A stretch of DNA of 64,000 nucleotides from Betaproteobacteria bacterium (GCA_022340285.1 JAJDOG010000097.1:1-64000), one strand, 5' to 3'. Positions 47,210 to 56,169 are shown, counted from the first letter of the stretch. Translations and numbers: made by a program. Notes: a model not told the origin generated them from the sequence alone.

Positions 47210-48622
47210 TCAAGCCATCGGACCGGGGCGGCGGCGGGCGAACTCCGTCGCCTGCTCGAAGGCGTTCCCGGCACGCAGCACCAGTTCCTCGCGGTGCATG
47301 GGTCCGACGATCTGCAATCCGACCGGCAGTCCCTCGCGCGTGAATCCGCAGGGCACCGACATCGCGGGCTGCTGGGTCAGGTTGAAGGGGAAGCTGAACG
47401 GCGTCCAGTCTGTCCAGCGCGCCACGCTGCCAGGCTGGGCCGGGGCCAGCTGACCGACGTCGAATGCCGGCACCGCGAGAGCGGGCGTGAGCAGCAGGTC
47501 GAACCGTTCGTGGAAGAGCCGCATGTGGATACCCAGCGCGGCGCGCGCGGCCGCCGCATCCAGATAGCTCGTCAGGAACTCGCGTTCTCCCGTCCTGTAG
47601 GTGTCTTGCAGCGCCGGCTCGAGCATCGCCAGCTTGGCCTGAGGCAGATGGCGCAAGCCGTTGTAGGCGCCGATCGTCCAGTGTCGCCAGAAGAGCTCAC
47701 CGCAGTCCGCGAACCCCGGATCGACCTGCTCGACCTGCGCACCCAGCGCCACGAACGTGCTCACGGCCTCGGCAACGCGCGCCTCGACGTCGGCGTTCAC
47801 CTGGCGCACATAGCCCAAGCGTGGGCTATATGCGACGCGCAGTCCGCGCATTTCGCTGGTCAGTCCGGTGGTCCAGTCCGTGCCCGTGTACGGCAGCGCG
47901 TACCAGTCCCGCGCATCCGGCCGTGCCAGGACGTTCAGCATCAGCGCGCAGTCCGCCGTGGACCGCGCCATCGGGCCGACGTGCGCCACCGTTCCGAAAG
48001 GACTGAGCGGCCACGCCGGCACGCGTCCGAAGCTCGGCTTGATGCCCGTCACGCCGGTGAATGCCGACGGGATCCGGATGGATCCGCCACCATCCGTACC
48101 GATTGCGAGCGGGCCGAGGCCCGACGCGAGCTGCGCGGCGGCTCCCCCGCTGGATCCGCCGGGCGTGCGTGCGAGATTCCAGGGATTGCGTGTGACGCCC
48201 GTGAGCGGGCTGTCCGTGACGCCTTTCCAGCCGTACTCGGGTGTCGTCGTCTTGCCGAGGATGACCGCCCCGCTCTCCCGCAGCCGCGCCACGGCGGGCG
48301 CATCGTCGGTCCAGGGTCCCGACGGATCGATCGTGCGCGAGCCGCGCAGCGTCGGCCAGCCGCGGGTGAGCAGCAAATCCTTGACCGACACCGGCACGCC
48401 GTCGAGCGGACCGAGCGGTTCGCCGTGGGTCCAGCGCCCCTCCGAGTCGCGCGCGGCAGCCAGGGCACCCTCCGCGTCCACGATGCAGAACGCATTGACG
48501 ATCGGATTCAATCGGCCAATTCGCGCCAGCACTGCCTGGGTCACCTCCACCGGAGACAGGTCCTTCGCCCGGTACCGGGCGACCATCTCGGTCGCACTCA
48601 GATAGCCCAGTTCCTCATCCAT
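47210..48622 (-). CDS. Amidase (amidase signature family)
   Basis: 470 residues. The Ser-cisSer-Lys triad is visible: PVSVKDLL (Lys), TPGGSSGGAAA (cis-Ser) and GTDGGGSIRIP (nucleophile Ser). GatA-like in fold but standing alone without gatB or gatC, so more likely a small-molecule amidase. Start at 48622 has GGGGAGGG upstream. Upstream of and on the same strand as korC, 343 nt away, with its own promoter region, so functional linkage is doubtful. Confidence 0.9.
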   Translation of the reverse strand: MDEELGYLSATEMVARYRAKDLSPVEVTQAVLARIGRLNPIVNAFCIVDAEGALAAARDSEGRWTHGEPLGPLDGVPVSVKDLLLTRGWPTLRGSRTIDPSGPWTDDAPAVARLRESGAVILGKTTTPEYGWKGVTDSPLTGVTRNPWNLARTPGGSSGGAAAQLASGLGPLAIGTDGGGSIRIPSAFTGVTGIKPSFGRVPAWPLSPFGTVAHVGPMARSTADCALMLNVLARPDARDWYALPYTGTDWTTGLTSEMRGLRVAYSPRLGYVRQVNADVEARVAEAVSTFVALGAQVEQVDPGFADCGELFWRHWTIGAYNGLRHLPQAKLAMLEPALQDTYRTGEREFLTSYLDAAAARAALGIHMRLFHERFDLLLTPALAVPAFDVGQLAPAQPGSVARWTDWTPFSFPFNLTQQPAMSVPCGFTREGLPVGLQIVGPMHREELVLRAGNAFEQATEFARRRPGPMA

Positions 48623-48780
48623 GCAGCCCTCCCCGATCGGAAGATCACCACATTCGAACGACCGCGGGATACAGCTCGCCCGCGCCCCGTCGTCGCAGTT
48701 GTGTGACCCAGGTTCCAGAGGAATTGAAGACGGCGCGCTTAATCTCCATATCATTGATAGCGCAATCTCTGGAGCAAACG

Positions 48781-49104
48781 ATGAAAGTCGAACACGCAAC
48801 CCAAGCCGATTTCGGCACAAAAGTCCTGCAGTCCGAGACCCCGGTCCTCGTGGATTTCTGGGCCGAGTGGTGCGGACCCTGCCGCGCCGTGGCGCCCACA
48901 CTCGATGCACTCGCGGAAGAGCGGGTCGGAGAGCTCAAGATCGTGAAGGTCAACGTGGACGAGGAGCGATCGCTCGCCAGCGCGTTCCAGATCCGCTCGA
49001 TTCCGACCATGATCCTGTTCAAGGACGGCAAGCCGATCGACGCGGCCATGGGCGCCATGCCCAAGCCGATGCTCGAGAAATTCGTCGGCCGGCACCTGCA
49101 ATGA
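48781..49104 (+). CDS. trxA: Thioredoxin
   Basis: 107 residues, thioredoxin fold with the active site WCGPC (C31, C34) and the cis-Pro motif SIPTMILFKDG. Cytoplasmic, no signal peptide. TGGAG lies 10 nt before the ATG. The C-terminus overlaps an in-frame ATG of the next gene (ATGA), so the two are probably co-expressed. A 158-nt divergent gap to the amidase should hold both promoters; no strong -35/-10 pair stands out. Confidence 0.92.
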   Translation: MKVEHATQADFGTKVLQSETPVLVDFWAEWCGPCRAVAPTLDALAEERVGELKIVKVNVDEERSLASAFQIRSIPTMILFKDGKPIDAAMGAMPKPMLEKFVGRHLQ

Positions 49105-49130
49105 ATTCTTCCAAGACACGGAGCCTACCG

Positions 49131-49355
49131 ATGAACCTGAGCACGGAACGCATCATTCGCATCTTCGCGGGTACGGTCATCATGATCTCGCTCGCGCTCG
49201 GCTATCTCTATAGCCCGTACTGGTACTTGCTGACGGCCTTCGCCGGATTCAACCTGTTCCAGAGCGGATTTACCGGCTTCTGCCCGCCGGAATTGGTGTT
49301 GCGCAAGTGCGGCGTGAAGCGCGCCGGGACCGAGGGCGATCAGTCGAGCACATAA
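49131..49355 (+). CDS. DUF2892 (YgaP-like) inner-membrane protein
   Basis: 74 residues, two membrane helices (IFAGTVIMISLALGYLY; WYLLTAFAGFNLFQSGFTGF) and a Cys pair (FCPPELVLRKCG), the DUF2892 pattern. GGAG 8 nt upstream supports ATG 49131; ATG 49101, overlapping the thioredoxin stop, is the alternative. The family is often linked to sulfur or thiol metabolism, which fits the thioredoxin neighbour. Confidence 0.85.
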   Translation: MNLSTERIIRIFAGTVIMISLALGYLYSPYWYLLTAFAGFNLFQSGFTGFCPPELVLRKCGVKRAGTEGDQSST

Positions 49356-49394
49356 CGCCGACTTCGGAGGGGCGCGCACCCCCTCGGTATCAAA

Positions 49395-49470
49395 GGGGAT
49401 AAACAAGGGGGCTTGCCCCCTTGTTCGTTTCGGGGGATATACAAGGGGGCTTACCCCCTTGTTCGTGCGA
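49395..49470. repeat. Two tandem 37-bp hairpin repeats
   Basis: Two head-to-tail units, each GGGGATAwACAAGGGGGC-TT-rCCCCCTTGTTCGT. The stems (ACAAGGGGGC with its partner) are centred near 49413 and 49451. They lie between convergent genes and may stop transcription from both sides. The remaining part of 49356-49536 is empty. Confidence 0.75.
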
Positions 49471-49536
49471 AAAGGGGTAGGCCCGCGGACTCGAGGTGTA
49501 GATCGAAGTCACCCGTTCCTGCATTCTGCCCACCTC

Positions 49537-49839
49537 TTATAGCCCGAGCATCCGGCCGATCCAGGTGACGTACTCGCCGACTTTCACGGCGTCATCGAGG
49601 AGCTCGTCGCCTGCGCGGTGAAGCACGTTTCGGACATTTTCCAGGCCGGAGTGCACCTCGCGGTGCGCCGGCGTGGCGGAGCGCAGCGCAGCGCGCAGCT
49701 GGTCGACCTCGCTGCGGAGGGTCTCGACGCCGCTAGAGCCCTCCCCGACCTTGTCGAGGTCCCGCTCCAGTGCTTCGATGAGGCGCTTCACCTCGTCGAT
49801 ATCGATCCCTGCCCGTCCCTTGTCCTGCTCCGTGCTCAT
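49537..49839 (-). CDS. Hypothetical 100-residue coiled-coil protein
   Basis: Starts MSTEQDKGRAGIDIDEVKRL; helical heptad-like region (residues 12-65), then LHRAGDELLDDAVKVGEY and a short hydrophobic C-terminus VTWIGRMLGL. No Cys, signal peptide or clear membrane helix. GAGAGGCGAG upstream. No family recognised; codon use like its neighbours. Convergent with the DUF2892 gene. Confidence 0.7.
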   Translation of the reverse strand: MSTEQDKGRAGIDIDEVKRLIEALERDLDKVGEGSSGVETLRSEVDQLRAALRSATPAHREVHSGLENVRNVLHRAGDELLDDAVKVGEYVTWIGRMLGL

Positions 49840-50014
49840 TTGCTCGCCTCTCGGATCAGCGCCTGCGACACGCTTCGCTGACGACCCCATTCTAGCGCCG
49901 CGATCTGCCGCGCGCGACGGGCTGGCTTAGAATCCAGTGCGGAAGCGGCATCTTGCGCCTGACGCGCCACGCGACAGTCGCACCGACGACGAACGAAATG
50001 GAGAAGACGGCGCC

Positions 50015-50632
50015 ATGGCAGATGATCTGACGGCCGACCGGCTCGCGATCCGCGAGACGGTGGAGAACTGGGCACTCTTTCGCGATGCCGGCGACTGGGA
50101 GCGCTTTCGAACCGTCTGGGATAAGGACGGCTGGATGACGGCGACCTGGTTCCAGGGCCCCGCCGAGGCATTCATCGCGATGAGCCGGGAGGGCTTCGAG
50201 AAGGGCATCGTCTTTCTGCACTTCCTGGGCGGATGGACGTGCGACGTCGCCGGCGATCGCGCGATCTCGCAGACCAAGATGACGATCAGTCAGCGCGGGC
50301 TCGTGGAAGGGGTGATGGTGGATGTCGTCTGCACGGGGCGCTTCTACGACTTCTTCCGGAAATGCGATGGCCGCTGGGGCATCGTGCGCCGCCAACCCAT
50401 CTACGAGAAGGACCGCCTCGATCCGGTCGATCCGGCGGCAACACTCAAGCTGGACCCTGCACGTCTGGCGAAGTACCCCGAGGGATATCGGCATCTCGGC
50501 TACCTCCAGTCGGCGGTCGGGTTGAACGTCAAGGACAACCTGCCGGGACTTCGTGGCGCCGCGGTGGCCAAGCTCTACGCGGAGGGCAAAGCGTGGCTCG
50601 AAGGCTCGGCGCGCCCGGGCGAGCCGCTCTAG
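50015..50632 (+). CDS. SnoaL-like / NTF2-fold protein
   Basis: 205 residues. Residues 1-140 have the alpha+beta cone fold of SnoaL/NTF2 proteins (ADRLAIRETVENWALFRDAGDWERF; FLHFLGGWTCDV; RFYDFFRKCDGRWGIVRRQP), with an extra C-terminal tail. The family covers isomerases, dehydratases and hydrolases. GGAGA precedes the ATG. Its neighbour is the oppositely directed catabolic gene group, so a role there is possible. Confidence 0.8.
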   Translation: MADDLTADRLAIRETVENWALFRDAGDWERFRTVWDKDGWMTATWFQGPAEAFIAMSREGFEKGIVFLHFLGGWTCDVAGDRAISQTKMTISQRGLVEGVMVDVVCTGRFYDFFRKCDGRWGIVRRQPIYEKDRLDPVDPAATLKLDPARLAKYPEGYRHLGYLQSAVGLNVKDNLPGLRGAAVAKLYAEGKAWLEGSARPGEPL

Positions 50633-50644
50633 GGAGTCATGCGA

Positions 50645-51067
50645 ATGAACATCGAAGTGCAAAGCCCGATTCGCCGCATGCTCCGCATAGCGCTCGCCGC
50701 CACGCTGGTGTGGGGCCTCGCTGCGTGCGGCAAGGAGGAGGCTCCCAAGGTGGAGCAGCCTGCGGTCGTGCAGCCTGCGACCGCGCCCGAGGCGAAAGCC
50801 GGCGAGATCCGGACCGAGACGAGCGAGCCGGCCCCGATGCCCAATCCCGATCCGAACGCGGAGCTGGCCGGCAAGGTGAAGTCGGCGCTCCATTCGACGC
50901 CGGGACTCGAGGCGCTGGCGGTCGACATCGTTGCGGCGGAAGGCGTCGTGACGCTGTTTGGCACCGCCGATACTCGCGGCAGTCTCGAGAAGGCCGGGAA
51001 GATCGCCTCCGATGTGCCCGGCGTAAAGTCCGTTCAGAACAAGATCGTCGTCGTACAGGGATCCTGA
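50645..51067 (+). CDS. BON-domain lipoprotein
   Basis: About 140 residues. A lipoprotein signal ends in the lipobox LAAC (Cys28), followed by a Pro/Ala/Glu-rich linker and one BON domain (KVKSALHSTPGLEALAVDIV, VVTLFGTADTRGS, VPGVKSVQNKIVV). BON proteins bind membranes and stabilise the envelope. I chose ATG 50645, 8 nt after AGGGAG; ATG 50639 would be too close to it. Confidence 0.85.
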   Translation: MNIEVQSPIRRMLRIALAATLVWGLAACGKEEAPKVEQPAVVQPATAPEAKAGEIRTETSEPAPMPNPDPNAELAGKVKSALHSTPGLEALAVDIVAAEGVVTLFGTADTRGSLEKAGKIASDVPGVKSVQNKIVVVQGS

Positions 51068-51080
51068 CGATGGCCTATAG

Positions 51081-52082
51081 CTAGCGGGCCGCCGGCTTGG
51101 CCGGCTCGAGCACCGGGCCGAGCAGAATCTCGATCCTACGGTTCTTGCGTCGCCCCTCGGCGGTGGTGTTCGGTGCGCGAGGGCGATACTCCGAATGGCC
51201 CGTTGCGGAGAGCAGCTCGGGGTCGATCTTCACGGTGTCCTGAAGAAAGCGCGCGACGTTCGTCGCGCGGGCGGTCGAGAGCTCCCAGTTGGTCGGAAAC
51301 CGCTTCGCCAGCTCCACACCGATAGGAACATTGTCGGTGTGTCCCTCGACGTCGATGTTTCGATTCTCCGCCTTCTTCAAGATCAGGCCGACGCGCTTGA
51401 GCACGTCGAACCCGGCGGGCTTGATTTCCGCCTGCCCCGAGTCGAACAGCACCTCCTCGACGAGCTCGACACGCAGCCGATCCCGGACCCGTTCGACCTG
51501 GATCTGCCGCGCGGCGATTTCCTTCTTCAGCCCGTCGACGAGCTCCTGCTGCATCGAGCGCAGGTCGGCGAGCTCCTTCTCCTTGGCGGCGACCTCCCGC
51601 TTCAGGGCGCTGCTGGCACGCTCCAGCTCGTCGCGCATCGCTTCGAGATCACTCGTGCGGGCCTGCAATGCCGAAAACTGGCGATCTTTTTCGGCAAGCT
51701 GTCGTCTGAGCTCATCGGCTGAGCGCTCGAGCGCCGCGATCTGGCGCTCCTTGTCCGCGAGCCGCTCTTCGAGCTCGCTCGCGGAACGCCGCACCGCGTC
51801 GCGCGCGGACTCCAGTTCGCGCATCTGAGCCTGAAGCGCCGCGGCCGGTCCTTGCATCGCCGCGAGGCGAGCCGTCAAGCTGGCGTTCTTCTGCTCGAGC
51901 TCCAAGCGGAGCGCGTCGAGTGCCTGGACCCGCGGCCGCAGCAGGGCTACTTCGAGATCCAGGTGGGCCGCCTTCTCCTGCAGGGCGTCCATTGCTTCCT
52001 GCTGGGGACGAACGTGCAAAAAGTAATAGGCGCCCCCCGCGACGACGACCAGAGCCAAGAGCGCCGCAACCCATCTCGCCAT
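51081..52082 (-). CDS. OmpA/MotB-domain envelope protein with N-terminal anchor and long coiled coil
   Basis: 333 residues. One N-terminal membrane helix (WVAALLALVVVAGGAYYFL), a periplasmic coiled coil (about residues 30-200) and a C-terminal OmpA domain that binds peptidoglycan (LFDSGQAEIKPAG, GHTDNVPIG, NWELSTARATNVARFL). Likely links inner membrane and cell wall. A MotB role is unlikely because no motA is nearby and the membrane Asp is absent. Confidence 0.88.
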   Translation of the reverse strand: MARWVAALLALVVVAGGAYYFLHVRPQQEAMDALQEKAAHLDLEVALLRPRVQALDALRLELEQKNASLTARLAAMQGPAAALQAQMRELESARDAVRRSASELEERLADKERQIAALERSADELRRQLAEKDRQFSALQARTSDLEAMRDELERASSALKREVAAKEKELADLRSMQQELVDGLKKEIAARQIQVERVRDRLRVELVEEVLFDSGQAEIKPAGFDVLKRVGLILKKAENRNIDVEGHTDNVPIGVELAKRFPTNWELSTARATNVARFLQDTVKIDPELLSATGHSEYRPRAPNTTAEGRRKNRRIEILLGPVLEPAKPAAR

Positions 52083-52112
52083 GGCGAACTCCCCTGATTT
52101 CCGGGCGGACCG

Positions 52113-53321
52113 TCAGAGCGTCGGGCTAGAAAACTCCCCGCCCATCGCGACCAGTCCCCAGGCCGACCCGTGCGCATCGAACGCGAAGCCGATGTGCGCT
52201 CCGAGCGAGTGCGCGTCCCGGAACATTCGCTGGATCGGGTAGCTGTCGTAGATGCCGTTGGCTCCCGCCATCGCGTGCAGCAGGTCGACGGCCTCCGTGC
52301 AGAGTTGCACGGCGTAGGCCACGTTGCGCTTGATGCGCAGCTTCTCCTCGACGGTGCCGATGTGATCCGCCTCCGCCATGCGCTGCGCCTCGATGCAGTC
52401 CTGACGGAGAACGAGTCGCGCCGCGTCGATACGCGCCCCAGCGGCACCGACCCGTAACTGCACGGTCTGGAAATCGCGCATCCGCATTCCCGTGTAGTTC
52501 GTGCTGCGTGCCTTGATCGCCTCGCACGTGAGCTCGAGCGCGGCCTGAGCGTTGCCGAGCGCCGCGGGGGCGAGGCAGTGCGAGCCCAGCGTGGAGATGG
52601 GCACGCGAAACATGGGGTTCGGGTTCACCTTCGCGCCGGGGAAATCCGCGCCGCCCCGGCAGGTATACATGGAGAGCGCCCGGTGCTCGGGAACAAACAG
52701 GTCCTTGGTGCGCACCGAGCGCGACCCGGTTCCGCGCATCCCCAGCACATGCCAGTCGTCGATGATCTCGTAATCCGAGCGCGGCACGAGACACATCCGG
52801 TGGTCCACGACGCGATCGCCGTCGCGCACCATGACCGCGAGCATGTTCCAGTCGGCCCCGACCACGCCGCTGGAGAAGTTCCAGTGCCCGCTGATCTCGT
52901 AGCCCCCGTCGACCTTGCGCGCGCGGCCCTGCGGGTAGGCGATGCCGGATGCGATACCCGCATCGGGATTCTCGCCCCACACCTCCTCCTGCGCGCGCTC
53001 GTCGTAAAGCGCGAGCATGTGGTGATGTATGGCGTAGTTGCCGACGTTCCAGGCCGTCGAAGCGCACCCGCGCCCGATCTCCGCGGGAATGTCGAACAGC
53101 GCGACATAGTCGAGCTCCATCCCCCCATAGCGCTTCGGCTGGAGGATCCGGAAGAGCCCGGCCCGGTGAATGTCGGTCTCCGTCTCGGGCAGCATGGTGC
53201 GCGCTTCCTCGGCCTTCCGGGCCCGCTCGCGCAGCACCGGTACGAGCTCGCTGGCGCGACGCAGCGCCTCCTCGTACCCGACGTCCGCGAAGCTCGCGCG
53301 ACGTTTATCCGGCGCGTTCAT
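52113..53321 (-). CDS. Flavin-dependent monooxygenase, acyl-CoA-dehydrogenase fold (HsaA/HpaB-C2 type)
   Basis: 402 residues. Acyl-CoA-dehydrogenase-like fold: helical N-terminus, beta domain (GHWNFSSGVVGADWNML, WHVLGMRGTGSRSV) and helical C-terminus (YPIQRMFRDAHSLGAHIGF). It resembles the oxygenase component of two-component phenol hydroxylases such as HsaA. The catalytic base Glu of acyl-CoA dehydrogenases is not evident. No flavin reductase is in the window. Starts right after the VOC gene stop (TGA-ATG). Confidence 0.85.
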   Translation of the reverse strand: MNAPDKRRASFADVGYEEALRRASELVPVLRERARKAEEARTMLPETETDIHRAGLFRILQPKRYGGMELDYVALFDIPAEIGRGCASTAWNVGNYAIHHHMLALYDERAQEEVWGENPDAGIASGIAYPQGRARKVDGGYEISGHWNFSSGVVGADWNMLAVMVRDGDRVVDHRMCLVPRSDYEIIDDWHVLGMRGTGSRSVRTKDLFVPEHRALSMYTCRGGADFPGAKVNPNPMFRVPISTLGSHCLAPAALGNAQAALELTCEAIKARSTNYTGMRMRDFQTVQLRVGAAGARIDAARLVLRQDCIEAQRMAEADHIGTVEEKLRIKRNVAYAVQLCTEAVDLLHAMAGANGIYDSYPIQRMFRDAHSLGAHIGFAFDAHGSAWGLVAMGGEFSSPTL

Positions 53322-53804
53322 TCAGGCGCGTTCGCCCGCGGTCTCGGGCACGCGCGGCATCTCGCCGTAATTCTCGCCGCCCCAGTCCGGCGCTTCCTCC
53401 ACACCGTAGAAGTTCAACTCGATCATGAGCCCATCGGGGTCCTTGATGAACGTCTGAAACAGCTTGAACTCGGGGAAGTAGCGGTTGCGCCGGGCAATGC
53501 CCTTGGCTTCGAGATGCTTCTGGACCTTCTCGTGATCGGTCGCGAGGAACGCGATGTGGTCGACCACGCCGGAATTGTCGCTGGCCGACTTGGGTGTGGT
53601 GCCCAGGTAGTACAGCTCCTGGTTGGGTACCCCGGCCGGGCCCATGTGGACCTGGATCTTGCCGTTGACACCGAGCCAGTAACCCGGGAACGGGAAATCG
53701 GGCCGCGGCATCACCTCGAATCCCAGCACGTCGCAGTAGAAATTCTTGGTGCGCTCCAGATCGTTCGCGCGCACGAAATAGTGGTTCAGTTCGGTCACCG
53801 GCAT
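53322..53804 (-). CDS. VOC-fold protein with 2-His-1-Glu metal site (possible extradiol dioxygenase-like)
   Basis: 160 residues. Glyoxalase/extradiol-dioxygenase fold, with probable ligands H8 (ELNHYFV), H83 (VDHIAFL) and E129 (GLMIELNFYG). Single-module length, half that of classical two-module extradiol enzymes. AAGGAGAT lies 8 nt before ATG 53804. Translationally coupled to the flavin monooxygenase, which suggests ring cleavage or a related step on its product. Confidence 0.82.
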   Translation of the reverse strand: MPVTELNHYFVRANDLERTKNFYCDVLGFEVMPRPDFPFPGYWLGVNGKIQVHMGPAGVPNQELYYLGTTPKSASDNSGVVDHIAFLATDHEKVQKHLEAKGIARRNRYFPEFKLFQTFIKDPDGLMIELNFYGVEEAPDWGGENYGEMPRVPETAGERA

Positions 53805-53912
53805 CTCGATATCTCCTTGCTGTATCCCTGCAGGATCGTAGGCGTGATGGTAAGCCCCCGCGCCGCCTGCGCCAAGCCGCACGGCGCCATCCGCCACCCC
53901 ACCAATGCGCCG

Positions 53913-54824
53913 TTACCGCAAGTGCGCAACGTACCAATTCCGGATGGCCGCGCCGATCTCGTCCGGGGAGTCCTCGTGCACGTAATGGAGGCCTCGCACC
54001 GTCACTTCGGTCTGGTTCGGCCACCCGCGACAGATCTCGCGATGCCTGCCCACCAGCACCGCACCGGGCTCCGCATTGACGAACAACTTGGGAATTTGCG
54101 TAGTGCCGAGCCAGGCGCTGTTGCGCTCGATGATCTCCAGCACATCGGCTGGCTCGCCTTCGATCGGCAACTCGCGCGGCCAAGTGAGCGTCGGTCGGCG
54201 GTCCTCGCCGGGGTTGCGGAAGGGCCGGCGATACTCCTCCAGTTCCGCCTCCGTGAGCTTTCGCATGACCATCGCGGGAAGGATCCGCTCGACGAAGAAA
54301 TTCTGTTGCAGAACGAGCTCCTCTCCCTCTGTCGACCGGAACCGCCTGAACAGCGCTTGCACCTCGGGCGGCCACTGATCCCAGCCGAAATTTCCGACGA
54401 GGGCCTGAAGATAGGCGATCCCCTTGACCGCGTCCGGATGGTGATACGCCCACGTGAACCCGAGCTGCGATCCCCAGTCGTGCACCACGAAAGTGACGTT
54501 CCGGTCGACGCCCAGCGCCGCAAGCAACCCGTCGATGTAGCGCTGGTGCTCGGCGAGGCGATAGGACCCCGGACCCGACGGCCGGAGCTTCTCGGAATCG
54601 CCCTGCCCGATGTTGTCGATGGCGATGCAGCGCCCGATGTCTTCGAGATGGGGAATGATATTCCGCCACATGAAGGAGGACGTAACGTTGCCATGCAGAA
54701 AGACGATCGGGTCGCCCTCGCCCGCCTCGACATAGGCCATGCGCTTGCCCAGAACGGTCGCATGGCGCTTTGCATAGCGCATCGCAGGCATCGCCGCACT
54801 GCGCGGGTAATCCGATCCGGACAT
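53913..54824 (-). CDS. LinB-like alpha/beta hydrolase (haloalkane dehalogenase family)
   Basis: 303 residues. Clear similarity to subfamily II dehalogenases such as LinB: HGNVTSSFMWRNIIPHL (N46), nucleophile D116 with W117 in HDWGSQLGF, and base H280 in GLHYVHEDSPDEIG. The acid Glu, which lies 24 residues after the nucleophile in LinB, is Gln here (AYLQAL, Q140). Another hydrolytic substrate or reduced activity is possible. No good ribosome site before 54824; Met12 or Met15 are alternative starts. Confidence 0.8.
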   Translation of the reverse strand: MSGSDYPRSAAMPAMRYAKRHATVLGKRMAYVEAGEGDPIVFLHGNVTSSFMWRNIIPHLEDIGRCIAIDNIGQGDSEKLRPSGPGSYRLAEHQRYIDGLLAALGVDRNVTFVVHDWGSQLGFTWAYHHPDAVKGIAYLQALVGNFGWDQWPPEVQALFRRFRSTEGEELVLQQNFFVERILPAMVMRKLTEAELEEYRRPFRNPGEDRRPTLTWPRELPIEGEPADVLEIIERNSAWLGTTQIPKLFVNAEPGAVLVGRHREICRGWPNQTEVTVRGLHYVHEDSPDEIGAAIRNWYVAHLR

Positions 54825-55059
54825 GGGCAAAGGATACTGCGGTGCGCGTCTGCCGTCCCGAACAATGAAGCAGACCCTTGGCCTTTCAAGCACTTGCAAT
54901 TGGCAGGTCAGAGGCAGCCTCGGCCGCGCAAGGCAGCGCTAGCAGGTTGGCAACGGCCTTCGGGCCGCGTATTCCCCGGGTGCGTCGCCGCATGCTACCG
55001 TTCCGTCGCGCCCGGACATGAGACTGGCGAAAATTGTCGGATCGTTCCGGGGAAACCTT

Positions 55060-55087
55060 GAACTTTTCCGCCCGCGTGGGACTCTTT
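55060..55087 (+). promoter_or_regulatory. Candidate sigma-E (RpoE) type promoter for the HtrA-like protease
   Basis: GAACTT at 55060-55065, 17-nt spacer, TCTTT at 55083-55087. Sigma-E consensus is GAACTT with TCTGA/TCAAA 16-17 nt on. Start near 55094, 52 nt before the ATG. The rest of 54825-55145 shows no gene. Confidence 0.45.
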
Positions 55088-55145
55088 GTCCAAGGGGAAT
55101 GGTGAGTCGATTGAGTCAACGGCTGGTCAACCGGATGGGCCGCAG

Positions 55146-56096
55146 ATGAGAAGGACGACGCTCTATAGCAGTTCCCGACGGTCGCGGGCTGCGGTGCCAC
55201 CGAAACAGCCGGGCTCGAAAAAGCCGGGCACGCCGGACGAGGCATCAACCGGCCCGGTCGATGCTTCGTCGAACGAGACGGTACACAAGCCGTCGCGCCT
55301 GCGAAAGCTGGTCAAGCGTCTCGAGCGGCCGGTCCTGGTGGTCGCCGGCGTGCTGGTCGCGCTGCTTCTCCTCTTCGCGTACCGGTCGAATGCGCCCGCG
55401 CAACGCGAGATCACCCAACGCGACATCGACCTGGCGGTGTTGCGCACCCTCGAGACCAAACCCATGCCTTCGCATGCCGCCAAGGCGTACGAGGTCATCC
55501 GTCCTTCGGTCGTGCGGGTTCGCGGACTAGGACCCAACGCGAGCGAGGACGAGGACACCGAGCGAGGCGTCGGCACGGGTGTCATCATCGTGGACAAGGG
55601 CACGATCCTCACCAACCTTCACGTCGTGGCGGGCGCGGAGTTCGTTAGCGTCACGTTTGCGGACGGGACCGAATCGCCTGCGACGGTCATCGGCGTGCGC
55701 CCCGAACACGATCTCGCGGTTCTGCAGCCCAAGACGGTTCCCGACGATCTGGTTCCGGCGACGATGCGCTCGACAAGCGATCTCCGCCCCGGCGACGAAG
55801 TCGTCGCGGTGGGTTTTCCGTTTGGCATCGGTCCGTCGGTGTCCGCCGGCGTGATCTCCGGCCTGCGGCGCGAGTTCCGCTCACCCCAGGGCAAGCGCGT
55901 GCTGACCAATCTCATTCAGTTCGACGCGGCCGCCAATCCCGGCAGCTCCGGCGGGCCGCTCGTGACCAGCCAGGGCGAGGTGATCGGCATCGTCACCGCG
56001 ATCCTCAATCCCACCGAGCAGCGCGTGTTCGTCGGCATCGGATTCGCCGTGCCGATCGAAAACGCCGCGGGGGCAGTCGGTTTGTCGCCATTCTGA
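55146..56096 (+). CDS. Membrane-anchored HtrA/DegP-like serine protease lacking a PDZ domain
   Basis: 316 residues. A basic N-terminus, one membrane helix (about residues 62-79) and a trypsin-like periplasmic domain with triad H159 (TNLHVVAG), D189 (EHDLAVL) and S268 (NPGSSGGPL). Typical DegS/DegP proteins continue into a PDZ domain, but this one ends 48 residues after the catalytic Ser. A TTG at 55086 is in frame but upstream of the predicted transcript start. Likely envelope-stress protease. Confidence 0.88.
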   Translation: MRRTTLYSSSRRSRAAVPPKQPGSKKPGTPDEASTGPVDASSNETVHKPSRLRKLVKRLERPVLVVAGVLVALLLLFAYRSNAPAQREITQRDIDLAVLRTLETKPMPSHAAKAYEVIRPSVVRVRGLGPNASEDEDTERGVGTGVIIVDKGTILTNLHVVAGAEFVSVTFADGTESPATVIGVRPEHDLAVLQPKTVPDDLVPATMRSTSDLRPGDEVVAVGFPFGIGPSVSAGVISGLRREFRSPQGKRVLTNLIQFDAAANPGSSGGPLVTSQGEVIGIVTAILNPTEQRVFVGIGFAVPIENAAGAVGLSPF

Positions 56097-56169
56097 TCCC
56101 CCCGCTCCGCTCGGGCGGAATCTCGCGGGGATCGCACACATGACAGGTTCATCACAAAGGCAGGGAGAC

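Noticed and set aside
55086-55145. Upstream TTG start for the HtrA-like protease
   Set aside because: Lies before the predicted transcription start and lacks a ribosome site; ATG 55146 is preferred.
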